From the NCBI GenBank assembly GCA_023402845.1, contig JAEYFP010000019.1, positions 26,772 through 90,771 of the forward strand: 64,000 bases of DNA, written 5' to 3'. The notes beneath the pieces were generated by a model. It worked only from the letters and a program-made list of their open reading frames with translations, was not told the DNA's origin and ran no database searches. The translations under genes and the position numbers were made by a program. Origin of the DNA: Bacillota bacterium (GTDB lineage Bacteria > Bacillota > Clostridia > Lachnospirales > Lachnospiraceae). Of the stretch, positions 26,473 to 34,800 are shown piece after piece. The number at the start of each line of letters is the position of its first letter. Position 1 is the stretch's first letter.

Positions 26473-27497
26473 ATTTTATCCTCCTGCCAGCGAAGAACCC
26501 TATTTTTAATCGTATTCAGAATTGTATTTACAGCAAAAAAAGTCAGGCAGAGAATTATGATTGCGGCATACACTTTGGCAAAGTCCGCATAGCCGCGCTG
26601 CCAGTTGATGTACCAGCCGACACCGGCCTCTACGCCCATCATCTCAGCTATCAGCAGTACCGTACAGGCAATGCTCATACCTTGCGTAAGTCCCTGGAAT
26701 ATAAACGGTGATGAAGCGGGTACCGCAATCTTATAAATCATTTCCAGCCTGCCGACACCGAATGTTTTTGCCACCTCGTAGTTGTGCGCGGGAATATTAA
26801 TTACTCCGTTCATAGTCGTCATCGTTACAGGATACCACACGCCAAGAGCAATGATAAACACAGCACCCTGAAAAAGAGAGATAAACGGCAAAACAAGGAT
26901 GATCGGCAGCCAGGTATTGGATGGAATGGGCCCTAAGACCTTAATCAAAGGCATTACCCAATACCGCACTTTCTTGATATAACCGGAAAGTATTCCGCAA
27001 ATCAGTCCCGCAGCCACACCTGAAAAGTACCCCGTAAACAATAAAATCATCGAATGCCAAAAGTTGATCCAAAGCTGTTCCCGCTCTGTAATGAGTGCGT
27101 TCAATATGTCATCGATCGCCGGGAAATATGTGACATGGAGCAATCTTACTTTTAGCGTTGCAAAGTCATAAGCGAGGAACAGTAAGAATACGGCCGTCAA
27201 TAACGGTGAGGCGTTACGCCATTTTTCGTATGCTTTCTTTGAACAGAGCGCAATAATGAATATAGCAATAAATATGATAAGGAAAACACCGATAAAATAT
27301 GCGTAAAAATTAGTCGGTTCGTAAACTTTGAATGAAATTAGAACTTTTTTATTTGGAATTAATTTGTATTGCAAAAGCACAAGCAGCGCTGTAAGTATGG
27401 GTAAAAAGCTCACAAGCCGATTTAATAGCTTAGACTTCAGTGTCTGAGGTTTTGCCTCTATTTGTTTCAATTCCCAAGCGGTTAGATTGTCTTTCAT
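26469..27497 (-). CDS. sulfonate/taurine-type ABC importer, permease
   Basis: The 342-residue permease has the SsuC/TauC core with the ATPase-contact (EAA-type) loop EVAKTFGVGRLEMIYKIAVP near 250. It carries an N-terminal extension of about 100 residues with three extra hydrophobic segments, which makes it longer than the usual 250-270 residues. ATG 27497 sits 28 bases past the GC-rich hairpin that follows the binding protein gene. It forms the channel of the importer feeding the nitrogenase-like enzyme (inferred). Confidence 0.85.
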   Translation of the reverse strand: MKDNLTAWELKQIEAKPQTLKSKLLNRLVSFLPILTALLVLLQYKLIPNKKVLISFKVYEPTNFYAYFIGVFLIIFIAIFIIALCSKKAYEKWRNASPLLTAVFLLFLAYDFATLKVRLLHVTYFPAIDDILNALITEREQLWINFWHSMILLFTGYFSGVAAGLICGILSGYIKKVRYWVMPLIKVLGPIPSNTWLPIILVLPFISLFQGAVFIIALGVWYPVTMTTMNGVINIPAHNYEVAKTFGVGRLEMIYKIAVPASSPFIFQGLTQGMSIACTVLLIAEMMGVEAGVGWYINWQRGYADFAKVYAAIIILCLTFFAVNTILNTIKNRVLRWQEDKI

Positions 27498-27524
27498 ATA
27501 ACTATCTTCCTTCTACGGTTTTTT

Positions 27525-27551
27525 GCACCGCCGCCGTCACAGCGGCGGTGC
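27525..27551. other. GC-rich hairpin between binding-protein and permease genes
   Basis: GCACCGCCGC (27525-27534) and its exact complement (27542-27551) form a 10-bp stem with a seven-base loop. On the coding strand it is followed by A-runs, not U-runs, so it is more likely a 3' stabiliser that raises binding-protein mRNA over permease mRNA than a terminator. Confidence 0.6.
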
Positions 27552-27564
27552 ATAGTATTGATTG

Positions 27565-28626
27565 TTAATCCAGATCAAGCGGCTTCCAGATTTGCTGCTT
27601 CACATCTTCGGCGTTGATTGACTGGTCAATGATACCAAGCTGCTTATACTCATCGACTGAGGTATAAACTGATTTTTCAGTCGTTTCGGTATCAAGACCG
27701 AACTTAAACATTTTCATCAGCGAAACAGCGAAATCAGCCGTACCCGCAATGTGACCATTGTCGATCAGCAGCTGCGCAGCCTCCTGCTTGTGTTCGTCAC
27801 TTTCATCAATCCACTTTGCGGCTTGATAAATCGCACGGCTGATTTTCTTTGAGGTAATTGGATTGTCATCATAGAATTCGCCGCGAATGGAAAGTACACA
27901 GCAAGCGTCGTTTTCAAATTTTCCTTCGTGCTGCGAGTAGATACGTTTCACCGTACCCTCTTTTACCCACTTTTCAGCCAATTGATCTCCGAGGACAACG
28001 ATGTCAGCTTCACCGTTTTGAAGCACGCCGAGAAGTGCAGAGGCATCGCCGAAATCCTTCCAAACAAGCTGGTCTTGCGTGAATCCTTCACGCGCGGCAA
28101 ACACCAAGCCTATGTTGTTGTAAACGCCGCCGATACCGCCTGCAAAACCAACCGTCTGACCCTCCGCAAAGCCTGTGATGTCAGAGTCGGCAAGCACAAA
28201 CGCAGAGGAGCAGCCTGTATGAAGTCCTACGGTGAAACGTAGGTCAACGCCGTTTGTAACAGGTTTCAGCCAGCCCGCAATCATTCCTGCGGTAGTATCA
28301 ATTTTGCCGCCGGCTAGTGCGGCACTGACTGCCGCTTGTGTACCGTCACCTGATTTAGTAAGTTCCACATCCAGGCCTTCCTCCTCAAAGTACCCTTTGA
28401 GGGACGCAAGAGGAATTGCCGCCTGGCAAAGTCCGCCGTCATAGCCGACATGAATTGTTGTGCCGTAAGCAGGTTCTTTTTTCCACGCCTCTTCTTCAAG
28501 CTCCTCTTGCGTTTGCGTGGGTGTCTCGGATACAGCCGCAGTAGTTCCTGTTTCAGTGGTGCTGCCGCAAGCCGCAAGCGAGAGCGAAAGAATGGCAGCA
28601 AGAACAAATGTGAGTACATGTTTCAT
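27565..28626 (-). CDS. ABC importer substrate-binding lipoprotein, SsuA/NMT1-like
   Basis: The 353-residue lipoprotein has the signal LSLSLAAC (lipobox Cys20), a Thr/Glu-rich linker, then a type II periplasmic-binding fold starting IHVGYDGGLCQAAIPLASLKGY. The FEEEGLDVEL and FGDASALLGVLQNGEADIVV blocks match the SsuA/TauA/NMT1 family, which binds sulfonates, taurine, nitrate or pyrimidine precursors. It starts 22 bases after the NifD-like gene. This spacing places the importer in the same operon, so the reductase substrate may be what this protein captures (inference). It is unusually cysteine-rich for the class (ACCVLS, GLCQ, GCSS). Confidence 0.85.
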   Translation of the reverse strand: MKHVLTFVLAAILSLSLAACGSTTETGTTAAVSETPTQTQEELEEEAWKKEPAYGTTIHVGYDGGLCQAAIPLASLKGYFEEEGLDVELTKSGDGTQAAVSAALAGGKIDTTAGMIAGWLKPVTNGVDLRFTVGLHTGCSSAFVLADSDITGFAEGQTVGFAGGIGGVYNNIGLVFAAREGFTQDQLVWKDFGDASALLGVLQNGEADIVVLGDQLAEKWVKEGTVKRIYSQHEGKFENDACCVLSIRGEFYDDNPITSKKISRAIYQAAKWIDESDEHKQEAAQLLIDNGHIAGTADFAVSLMKMFKFGLDTETTEKSVYTSVDEYKQLGIIDQSINAEDVKQQIWKPLDLD

Positions 28627-28647
28627 AATGATTCTCCTTATTATAGT

Positions 28648-30165
28648 TTAGTTTTTAATGTACTTGAAGGCATCGCCCTCAAAATAGCTTTGTTTATACG
28701 GCAGCCTGATGTGCCGTGAGAGCCGGTCGCGGTACGAAGTGTTCTTGAACTCGAACACGATGCGCCGCAGAATTTGGTATATTCCATTGTAGGCAAAGAA
28801 CAAACCATCTGCATTAAATAGCTGAATGGAAGGAACGCCCAGCTTGGCGATATATCCCTGTGTACCGTTGTGAGAGATAACGAGATCCGGTTTCAGCGTC
28901 TTAATCTGGTGCGTCATCTCAAACAACTGATTGCTGACAGCAACCGGTGTATCGGGCAGATTTTCATCCAGATCATCAAAAACCGGGTCCGCTCCCTCGT
29001 CGTAGTGGTAGGCACGTATGCCCAGCACATGGAATCCAAGTTCTGAAAGTGTCGTGGCTTCCGAACCTACTCGGACAACCCCTCCGCATATCAGGACGCT
29101 TTTGCCTTTTACCTGTTCAATAAGCGGTTCAATGGCTTTCTTTGCCAGACCCTCCTCATAGTCGGCAAGAGCGGCAGCCTCTTTTTCTAATCCGAAGTGT
29201 TCGGCAATCTGGATCAGCCACTTTCTTGTGTGCCTGAAGCCTATTGGCATTCCCGCTATCAAATAGGGCATTTCAAATTTCTCCTTAAGGTATTTCAGCA
29301 TATAGTCGTCATGGACATTGCACATACTGACATTCAGACCCGCCTCCGTGACAAGACGCAGTTCGTCACGGGAGGAATATTCGGCAAAGAAGCGGACTTT
29401 CAGACCCAAAGCGGTGAGTAAACGTTCGACTTCCTTCTCATCTGCCACACCGATGCTTGTTGCGTTCCAAACATTGACCGTACGGCTCTTTTGATACCGG
29501 TACTTTTTTTCCGCAAGCTCATTGTCCGGGCAGCCTTCAAATAGCGGTCTGAAATCCACCCACGGTTTGGGCGAAAGGTTTAATCCGCGTAATATGCCGT
29601 GGTAGAACGTATCGTATGCGGTTGCTACAACGCGGCTTCGAAATCCCGGACAGTGAAGGCTTACTACGTCCGCCGAAACGGCTGAACGCGCTTGCCTGAC
29701 CACCTCCTCAACATCATCGCCGATAATACTCGGCGCGCAAGTTACGACTACAAAAATAATCTCGGGTCTGAACTCACGGTCGGCAGATTCGATTGTTTCC
29801 CGCAGTTTTTTTTCTCCGCCGCCGATCACGTCCGCTTCCGTAAGATTTGTAGAAAGCCAGGGGGTAGGGGCAGCGGGTTTCCCGCGAAGACCTTTTCCTT
29901 TTGCCGACTGCACCGAGAGAGAGTGCAGAAGCGCACCGCAGCCGCCCGGAGCGTGCATAACGATAACGGAGTTCTCAACTGTTGTTGCCATCATAAGAGA
30001 AAGAGCCATCTGGCAGGAGTTTGCCTGCCAAAAGCCGCGTCCTTTTTGAAGCAGGCAGCCTTCTCGTGCGCAGTTTACCAAGTCGCAGGCATGACCGGCA
30101 TAGCTGTCGCCAATTTTAAGTCTGGAGTCGCGTACCGGAGGTACGCTTTGTTCATAATATCCCAT
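28648..30165 (-). CDS. nitrogenase-like component 1, NifD-type subunit
   Basis: The 505-residue protein keeps the three P-cluster-type cysteines: Cys37 (CAREGCLLQKGRG), Cys76 (HAPGGCGALL) and Cys143 (VTCAPSIIGDD). Cys282 in LNVSMCNVHDDY aligns with the FeMo-cofactor ligand Cys275 of NifD. The region that holds ligand His442 in true NifD reads GVPSIQLFNADGLFFAYNG, with no histidine in an ungapped alignment. So it should hold an iron-sulfur cofactor, but probably not the standard homocitrate-bound FeMo-cofactor. It forms a complex with the NifK-like subunit and takes electrons from the NifH-like protein. Nitrogen fixation is unlikely; reductive C-S cleavage is the favoured inference. It has extra cysteines at 27, 32 and 51. 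Confidence 0.88.
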   Translation of the reverse strand: MGYYEQSVPPVRDSRLKIGDSYAGHACDLVNCAREGCLLQKGRGFWQANSCQMALSLMMATTVENSVIVMHAPGGCGALLHSLSVQSAKGKGLRGKPAAPTPWLSTNLTEADVIGGGEKKLRETIESADREFRPEIIFVVVTCAPSIIGDDVEEVVRQARSAVSADVVSLHCPGFRSRVVATAYDTFYHGILRGLNLSPKPWVDFRPLFEGCPDNELAEKKYRYQKSRTVNVWNATSIGVADEKEVERLLTALGLKVRFFAEYSSRDELRLVTEAGLNVSMCNVHDDYMLKYLKEKFEMPYLIAGMPIGFRHTRKWLIQIAEHFGLEKEAAALADYEEGLAKKAIEPLIEQVKGKSVLICGGVVRVGSEATTLSELGFHVLGIRAYHYDEGADPVFDDLDENLPDTPVAVSNQLFEMTHQIKTLKPDLVISHNGTQGYIAKLGVPSIQLFNADGLFFAYNGIYQILRRIVFEFKNTSYRDRLSRHIRLPYKQSYFEGDAFKYIKN

Positions 30166-30176
30166 TTAAGTACCTC

Positions 30177-31484
30177 CTACGATTTCACGGACATCAGCTG
30201 TCCGATTAAATCTTCAAACAAGTGCAGTCCACCGCGATAGCCCGCATAGCCCCGGTCAGTGATCAGCCGGTCGTACGTTGGAAAGCTGACAGACAAATGC
30301 TTTGCGCCTCTTGCCGCAGCCGTTCGCTTTTCCAATGTACTGCCGATAATATACAGCGGCGACAGCTCATCAAAATATCGTTGCGCCCGGTTTCGCGGAT
30401 GTTCTGTGTTGATTGCCCGTGCGATTTCCTGCACACCCGTGGCGAACTTCAGCGGTATCTCGCCTTGCAGAGCCGTTTGCTGCTCCTCCTGCAGCTTGTC
30501 GGTGACAAAGCTGTCCGTATGAACCCAGCCAAGTTCTGTCGTGACATAACGGGCAAGCGGTATCGCATAGGTTGCGTTTGTTACTGTAATTGCATAGAAC
30601 TTTAAATCCTGGTCGCAAAATGCGTCCGCCGTCCGCTCGAAGTAACCGTAAAAGTCCCGATTACCTTTTTCGATTGCCTCATCTGCGTTAAGTCCGAACC
30701 GATCGGCGACATTCGTCAGAAATTGATCTGTCGCATCGGGTCCAATCGGCAAATCTGTCACCCAGTAGGGCGTACCATGCCGTTCCTCAAATTTTTCGGC
30801 AAGCTCCACGCCCCAAACTCTTGAAAGCACGATGTTCAATGCGGCGCCCGGTGCACAAGCCAGATTCTCAAAGGTCTGACCCGGCGTGAAAAAAGTATTC
30901 ACTTCAAGCCCCAATCCGGTGAGCAGCCGTTCGATTTCCTCGAGGTCACCCCGAAAAAACGGATCATAACCGGGCACAAGCCCAAAGATGTTCACGAGCT
31001 TCGGATTTTTTTCTTTTGCCTTCGGCAGAAACTGATTGAAGATGCCGTCAAGCACAATGTCGTAACCGTGATAGCTGTCGCCCTTGAAGCTTGGTGTGCT
31101 AACGGCAAGAATCGGATACCCCTCGTCACGAAACTCGCTGACCACGCCCGCTGTGTCGTCTCCTATCATTTCAGTCATACACCCTGTGGTTACCACATAC
31201 AGCTTACCGTCTATGAGTTCGAGCGTGTTTTTGATTTGTTCCTGCAAACGGTCAACACCGCCGAATACAATCTCCGTTTCCGTCACACCGGTGCTTGGCG
31301 CTGCTGCTCCGTTGCAGTAACCGCCGCCTAAGTATCCGCTCCCGAAAGCGACGGAGTTGGCAAGATTGCCGCCGCATCCAAGGCTTGTGTGGACAATTGG
31401 TATCACGTCCGGCAGATTACCGATAACCGACAGCGCTCCCGCAAGGGCGCAGGCTGTTCTCGGACGTTCTAAAAAATCTGACAT
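30177..31484 (-). CDS. nitrogenase-like component 1, NifK-type subunit
   Basis: The 435-residue protein has the three P-cluster-side cysteines of NifK: Cys12 (TACALAGA), Cys37 (HTSLGCGG) and Cys102 (TTGCMTEMIGDD). It is shorter than NifK because it lacks the long N-terminal extension, as in nitrogenase-like homologues. It should carry half of the electron-relay cluster and pair with the NifD-like subunit encoded 11 bases downstream. Its ATG shares one base with the TAA of cysteine synthase 2 (TAATG), showing tight translational coupling between the reductase and sulfur assimilation. Confidence 0.88.
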   Translation of the reverse strand: MSDFLERPRTACALAGALSVIGNLPDVIPIVHTSLGCGGNLANSVAFGSGYLGGGYCNGAAAPSTGVTETEIVFGGVDRLQEQIKNTLELIDGKLYVVTTGCMTEMIGDDTAGVVSEFRDEGYPILAVSTPSFKGDSYHGYDIVLDGIFNQFLPKAKEKNPKLVNIFGLVPGYDPFFRGDLEEIERLLTGLGLEVNTFFTPGQTFENLACAPGAALNIVLSRVWGVELAEKFEERHGTPYWVTDLPIGPDATDQFLTNVADRFGLNADEAIEKGNRDFYGYFERTADAFCDQDLKFYAITVTNATYAIPLARYVTTELGWVHTDSFVTDKLQEEQQTALQGEIPLKFATGVQEIARAINTEHPRNRAQRYFDELSPLYIIGSTLEKRTAAARGAKHLSVSFPTYDRLITDRGYAGYRGGLHLFEDLIGQLMSVKS

Positions 31485-32434
31485 TATTTGTTTTCCTCCT
31501 CTCCATATTGATATAGAACCGTTGACAAATACCTCTCGCCTGTATCGGGCAAAATTGCCACAATATGCTTGCCTTTATCCGCTGTTCGGCGGGCAACGGC
31601 CGCGGCCGCAAAAGCCGCCGCACCCGACGAGATCCCTACAAGCAGGCCTTCCGTTCTGCCGAGTTCCCGTGATGTCTCAAGCGCTTCATCGGAGCGAACG
31701 GTAAAAACCTCATCAATAACGGCTTCGTCGTACACAAGCGGAACGAATCCGGCGCCGATCCCCTGAATCTTATGCGGTCCCGGCTGACCGCCTGACAAAA
31801 CAGGGGACTCAAAAGGTTCCACGGCGATTATGCGAATATCCGGATTCTTTTCTTTCAGGTTTTTGCCGACACCGGTGACCGTACCGCCTGTGCCGACTCC
31901 GGCAATAAAGATATCGATTTTGCCGTCTGTATCCGCCCAAATCTCTTCCGCGGTAGTTTTGTGGTGAACAGCGGGATTGGCAGGATTTTCAAATTGCTGA
32001 AGCAGTATGCTGTTTGGAATCTGTGCGTTCAACTCCTCGGCACGGCGTACCGCACCCTTCATTCCGTCCGCTCCTGAGGTAAGTACCACGTCTGCGCCTA
32101 GTGCTTTTACAAGGTTACGGCGCTCCACGCTCATTGTTTCGGGCATTGTCAGAATGACTTTGTAACCGCGGGCCGCCGCGACGAAAGCGATTCCGATTCC
32201 TGTATTACCGCTTGTCGGTTCAATGATTGTCGAGCCCTTTTGCAGTTTGCCACTGTTCTCGGCATCTGTTATCATTGCTAAGGCAATCCTGTCCTTGACA
32301 CTTCCGAGCGGGTTGAAATATTCCAGCTTCAGCAGGATATTGGCGTTGTTTTCCCCGTGTGCTGCCAGGTAGTTTGCGGGACGCAGAAGAGGTGTGTTCC
32401 CGATAAGCTCAGGCAGGCTGTTTGCAAATTTCAT
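31484..32434 (-). CDS. cysK: cysteine synthase (O-acetylserine sulfhydrylase) 2, within the nitrogenase-like operon
   Basis: The 316-residue PLP enzyme makes cysteine from O-acetylserine and sulfide. The PLP lysine is Lys47 in NPLGSVKDR, the phosphate and substrate loop is PTSGNTG, and the GTGGTVTG glycine loop is near 175-185. It ends GERYLSTVLY. The ATG 32434 has AAGGAGG upstream. It sits between the NifB-like and NifK-like genes, an unusual place, and implies that the product of the nitrogenase-like enzyme is sulfide or a thiol that this enzyme uses. It is a close paralogue of the gene at 34952-35881. Confidence 0.93.
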   Translation of the reverse strand: MKFANSLPELIGNTPLLRPANYLAAHGENNANILLKLEYFNPLGSVKDRIALAMITDAENSGKLQKGSTIIEPTSGNTGIGIAFVAAARGYKVILTMPETMSVERRNLVKALGADVVLTSGADGMKGAVRRAEELNAQIPNSILLQQFENPANPAVHHKTTAEEIWADTDGKIDIFIAGVGTGGTVTGVGKNLKEKNPDIRIIAVEPFESPVLSGGQPGPHKIQGIGAGFVPLVYDEAVIDEVFTVRSDEALETSRELGRTEGLLVGISSGAAAFAAAAVARRTADKGKHIVAILPDTGERYLSTVLYQYGEEENK

Positions 32435-32445
32435 AATGTTCCTCC

Positions 32446-33624
32446 TTATCCGTGCGAGAATGTCTCAAGTTCACGGTTTTGATATAGTTGTTTCGATACA
32501 TCACTTACGCCCGGTATTCCGCAGGCATCAGCCCTGCAATGTTTGCAGTGCCGAAACTGCTCAAGATATTGCCCTGCTTCCTGCCTTGCCCGCTCAATCT
32601 GCTCACAGGTGGGCGGCAGCGTATCCTTAAACTCTTTCTGCGGGATGAGAGGAATGATGTTATGCCTTGTCGCTCCCGCTTCCTTGACTGCTTTGGCGAT
32701 TTCGGCAATGTGATGGTCATTGACTCCCGGAATCAGCACCGTATTGACCTTTACAATCATTCCGACAGCCGAACACTCCCTGATCCCCGTAAGCTGTGCA
32801 AAGATCAAATCCCGTCCGTCCTTCACCCAGGATACCACTTTTACAAGCACTTCCGGCGTTACCGCATTCACCGTCACCGTGATTGTCCGAACGCCTATTT
32901 CCCACAACGTCTGTGCCTTTTGAGGCAATTCAAGTCCGTTTGTAGACAAGCACTTTATCAGATGGGGATAGGCGGCGTGTACATTTCGAAAAGCCTCTAT
33001 TGCGTGTTCGCTTGCCAATGTGTCACCCGGACCGGCAATTCCCACAACAGAGATTTCAGGGCAGAGTTCCAAAGCTTTCCTTACTGTGCCGACAGCTTCA
33101 TCAGGTCTCAGCACTCCTGCCGCCACGCCCGGACGATTTTCATGAGTATTCCTTGCTCTGGTGCAGAATCGGCATTGGATGTTGCACGTTGGGCTTACCG
33201 GCAGATGCAGCCTGCCTTTTGTGTTGTGCGCTTTGGCGGAGAAACAGGGGTGGTCGTCAATGACCTCTCTGCGTGTTAACCCTCCGAAAAGCGGTCGTTT
33301 TAAGAACTTTATGTACTCAACAATCAGTTCCTTAATAAACCCCGAGGTTTCCAGCACCTGAACACCGGAAAGCTGCAGCCGTGTCTTTGCGTGGTTTCCC
33401 GCCTGAACCGCAAACAGAACCTTGCAGTCAGCGATAAGTGCCATGCTGTTTTCAAACTTCACCTCGTCGTGTTCGCCCAATTTGCAGGGCGCATCGTTTT
33501 CCCGAACCTCAACGAATGAATACTCATAAGATTTTTCATCTATGTCTGCTATCACAAACCTTCGGGAATTTCCGAAGTGCTGTGATACGAACACTCCGTC
33601 GCTGGAAGCGAATGCTACTCTCAT
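32446..33624 (-). CDS. nifB: NifB-like radical SAM cofactor-synthesis protein with N-terminal NifX-like domain
   Basis: Residues 1-110 form a NifX/NafY-type cofactor-binding domain (MRVAFASSDG, QHFGNSRRF). A NifB radical SAM core follows: HPCFSAKAH (His125, Cys127) and CNIQCRFC (Cys147, Cys151, Cys154). It ends in HCKHCRADACG (Cys360, Cys363), the classical NifB tail. NifB fuses two 4Fe-4S units with a SAM-derived carbide to make the precursor cofactor. Usual NifB proteins have the NifX-like domain at the C-terminus or not at all, so this order is swapped. ATG 33624 follows AGGAGG; the longer open frame upstream overlaps the NifH-like gene and is not translated. It probably supplies cofactor directly to the NifDK-like pair because no NifE/N is present. 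Confidence 0.9.
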   Translation of the reverse strand: MRVAFASSDGVFVSQHFGNSRRFVIADIDEKSYEYSFVEVRENDAPCKLGEHDEVKFENSMALIADCKVLFAVQAGNHAKTRLQLSGVQVLETSGFIKELIVEYIKFLKRPLFGGLTRREVIDDHPCFSAKAHNTKGRLHLPVSPTCNIQCRFCTRARNTHENRPGVAAGVLRPDEAVGTVRKALELCPEISVVGIAGPGDTLASEHAIEAFRNVHAAYPHLIKCLSTNGLELPQKAQTLWEIGVRTITVTVNAVTPEVLVKVVSWVKDGRDLIFAQLTGIRECSAVGMIVKVNTVLIPGVNDHHIAEIAKAVKEAGATRHNIIPLIPQKEFKDTLPPTCEQIERARQEAGQYLEQFRHCKHCRADACGIPGVSDVSKQLYQNRELETFSHG

Positions 33625-33637
33625 ACAATTCCTCCTA

Positions 33638-34513
33638 TCAGATACCTGCTTGCGCGCCGGGGACAACACCGGTTTCCAGCTGCAGGAGTTTGTCACTCCA
33701 GGAAGCCGCCCATGAGCGGAGTTCATCGAGCTCCAAAGGAGTCGGAACTTTGCTCTCCTCGTGGGAAGCGATTCGTTCGGCAAGCTGAATGTATACCTTT
33801 GCCTGTTCACTGTCGGGAGCTGCTTCAATGGTAGTTTTCCCTTTCAGTTCCGACTGCGTGACCGTAATGGAGCGAGGGACATATTGGATAATCTGCGTCT
33901 TTGTCCTTTCCGCGAAATCGTCAACAATCTCACGGGAATACCCCTGATTGATAGAATTAGCGATTACGCCGCCCAGCAATGCACCTCCGTTGCTGCTATA
34001 TTTCTTGATGCCCTTGAACAAATTGTTGCTGGCATAGATAGACATAAAGTCGCCGCTCGAAACAGTAAACACGTGCTGCGCAATGCCCTCTCGAATCGGC
34101 ATTGCAAAGCCGCCGCAAACAACATCGCCAAGTACATCGTAAATAACGAAATCGAGGTCTAATTCCTCAAAGACTTTCTGCTGTTTGAACAGTTCCACGG
34201 CTGTGATAATACCGCGTCCCGCACAACCTACGCCCGGAGCCGGTCCGCCGGCTTCTACGCAGTAGATGCCGTTAAACCCCTCAAAGATGACGTCATGTGC
34301 CTTGACCGAACCTTTTTCACGCAGTGTATCAAGAACGGTCGGAATGTAGGAACCATCTCTGAGTGTGTTCGTGCTGTCGGCTTTCGGGTCACAGCCAAAC
34401 TGCATCACCTTGTACCCTTGCTTTGACAGGGCGGCAGTCAGATTGCTTGTGGTAGTAGATTTTCCGATGCCTCCCTTTCCGTAGATTGCGATTTGTTTGA
34501 TTTTCTTTGCCAT
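33638..34513 (-). CDS. nitrogenase-like reductase, NifH-type ATPase
   Basis: The 291-residue dimeric iron protein has P-loop GKGGIGKST (12-20), the switch regions, and both 4Fe-4S cysteines, Cys97 (GVGCAGRG) and Cys133 (DVVCGGFAMP), at nearly the same numbers as true NifH; Arg100 is also kept. It should hydrolyse ATP to push electrons onto the NifDK-like complex. ATG 34513 follows TGGAGG; the longer frame begins within the leader. It is the first gene of the operon nifH-nifB-cysK-nifK-nifD-importer, located behind a cysteine-rich leader ORF, a terminator and an operator-like site. Confidence 0.92.
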   Translation of the reverse strand: MAKKIKQIAIYGKGGIGKSTTTSNLTAALSKQGYKVMQFGCDPKADSTNTLRDGSYIPTVLDTLREKGSVKAHDVIFEGFNGIYCVEAGGPAPGVGCAGRGIITAVELFKQQKVFEELDLDFVIYDVLGDVVCGGFAMPIREGIAQHVFTVSSGDFMSIYASNNLFKGIKKYSSNGGALLGGVIANSINQGYSREIVDDFAERTKTQIIQYVPRSITVTQSELKGKTTIEAAPDSEQAKVYIQLAERIASHEESKVPTPLELDELRSWAASWSDKLLQLETGVVPGAQAGI

Positions 34514-34533
34514 TGGTAGAAACCTCCATTTAT

Positions 34534-34556
34534 AATACATATCTATTTACTATGTT
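34534..34556 (-). promoter_or_regulatory. operator-like site upstream of the NifH-like gene
   Basis: The minus strand reads AACATAGTAAATAGATATGT followed by ATTATA. It matches the sites at 35908-35930, 35982-36004 and 36506-36531 (20 of 26 bases identical with the 35908 site). Arms ACATA and TATGT are about nine bases apart. It is a candidate site for the Rrf2-family regulator encoded in this locus. No strong -35/-10 pair is evident beside it. Confidence 0.6.
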
Positions 34557-34571
34557 TTTGGTTAAAACAAA

Positions 34572-34588
34572 AGTGTGCTTTGCACACT
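34572..34588. repeat. AGTGTGC hairpin, dispersed motif
   Basis: AGTGTGC-TTT-GCACACT is a perfect 7-bp stem with a TTT loop. The same stem (with variable loop) is found three times at 47032-47202, and its left half occurs at the repeat elements at 9218 and 34839. Confidence 0.55.
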
Positions 34589-34613
34589 CCGGCATTTACA
34601 TACCCTATAACAC

Positions 34614-34656
34614 AAAAAAACGTTTGGATATCGAGTAGACTTCCGATATCCAAACG
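34614..34656 (-). terminator. attenuator-type intrinsic terminator upstream of the NifH-like operon
   Basis: CGTTTGGATATCG (34621-34633) and its exact complement (34644-34656) form a 13-bp stem with a ten-base loop, followed on the minus strand by seven U residues (34614-34620). It lies 30 bases after the stop of the cysteine-rich leader ORF and 100 bases before the NifH-like start, so transcripts coming from the cysteine synthase 1 promoter must pass it to express the operon. Confidence 0.85.
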
Positions 34657-34686
34657 CTTTGCTTTAATTAGACTGAATGAGTCAAT

Positions 34687-34800
34687 CTAAAATTCACGCC
34701 TTCGGACAGTCGGTTTACAGGTACAACAAGAACTGCTGTCATTACAACAGCACATCTTTGTGATCATAAAACCGATTGTGCGAACACTGAAACGATACAT
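34687..34800 (-). CDS. cysteine-rich leader peptide, 37 residues
   Basis: An ATG at 34800 follows CCGGAGG at nine-base spacing and opens a 37-codon frame ending TAG at 34687. The peptide begins MYRFSVRTIGFMITK, then has Met-Cys-Cys-Cys, Asn-Asp-Ser-Ser-Ser, Cys-Cys-Thr-Cys and a basic tail. Six of 37 residues are cysteine, five of six codons being TGT. The first Cys codons lie in a predicted RNA hairpin (CTGTTGT / ACAGCAG, loop AATG) nested in TCGGTTT / AAACCGA. A strong terminator follows. This is the layout of a cysteine-responsive attenuator for the downstream operon. Too short for ordinary gene calling; a structural or metal-binding role is the alternative. Confidence 0.75.
   Translation of the reverse strand: MYRFSVRTIGFMITKMCCCNDSSSCCTCKPTVRRREF

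Noticed and set aside
28648..34513. A nitrogen-fixation (nif) operon
   Set aside because: NifE/N, NifV and accessory genes are missing, the apparent cofactor His is not conserved, and all partner genes concern sulfur and cysteine. A nitrogenase-like enzyme is the better reading.
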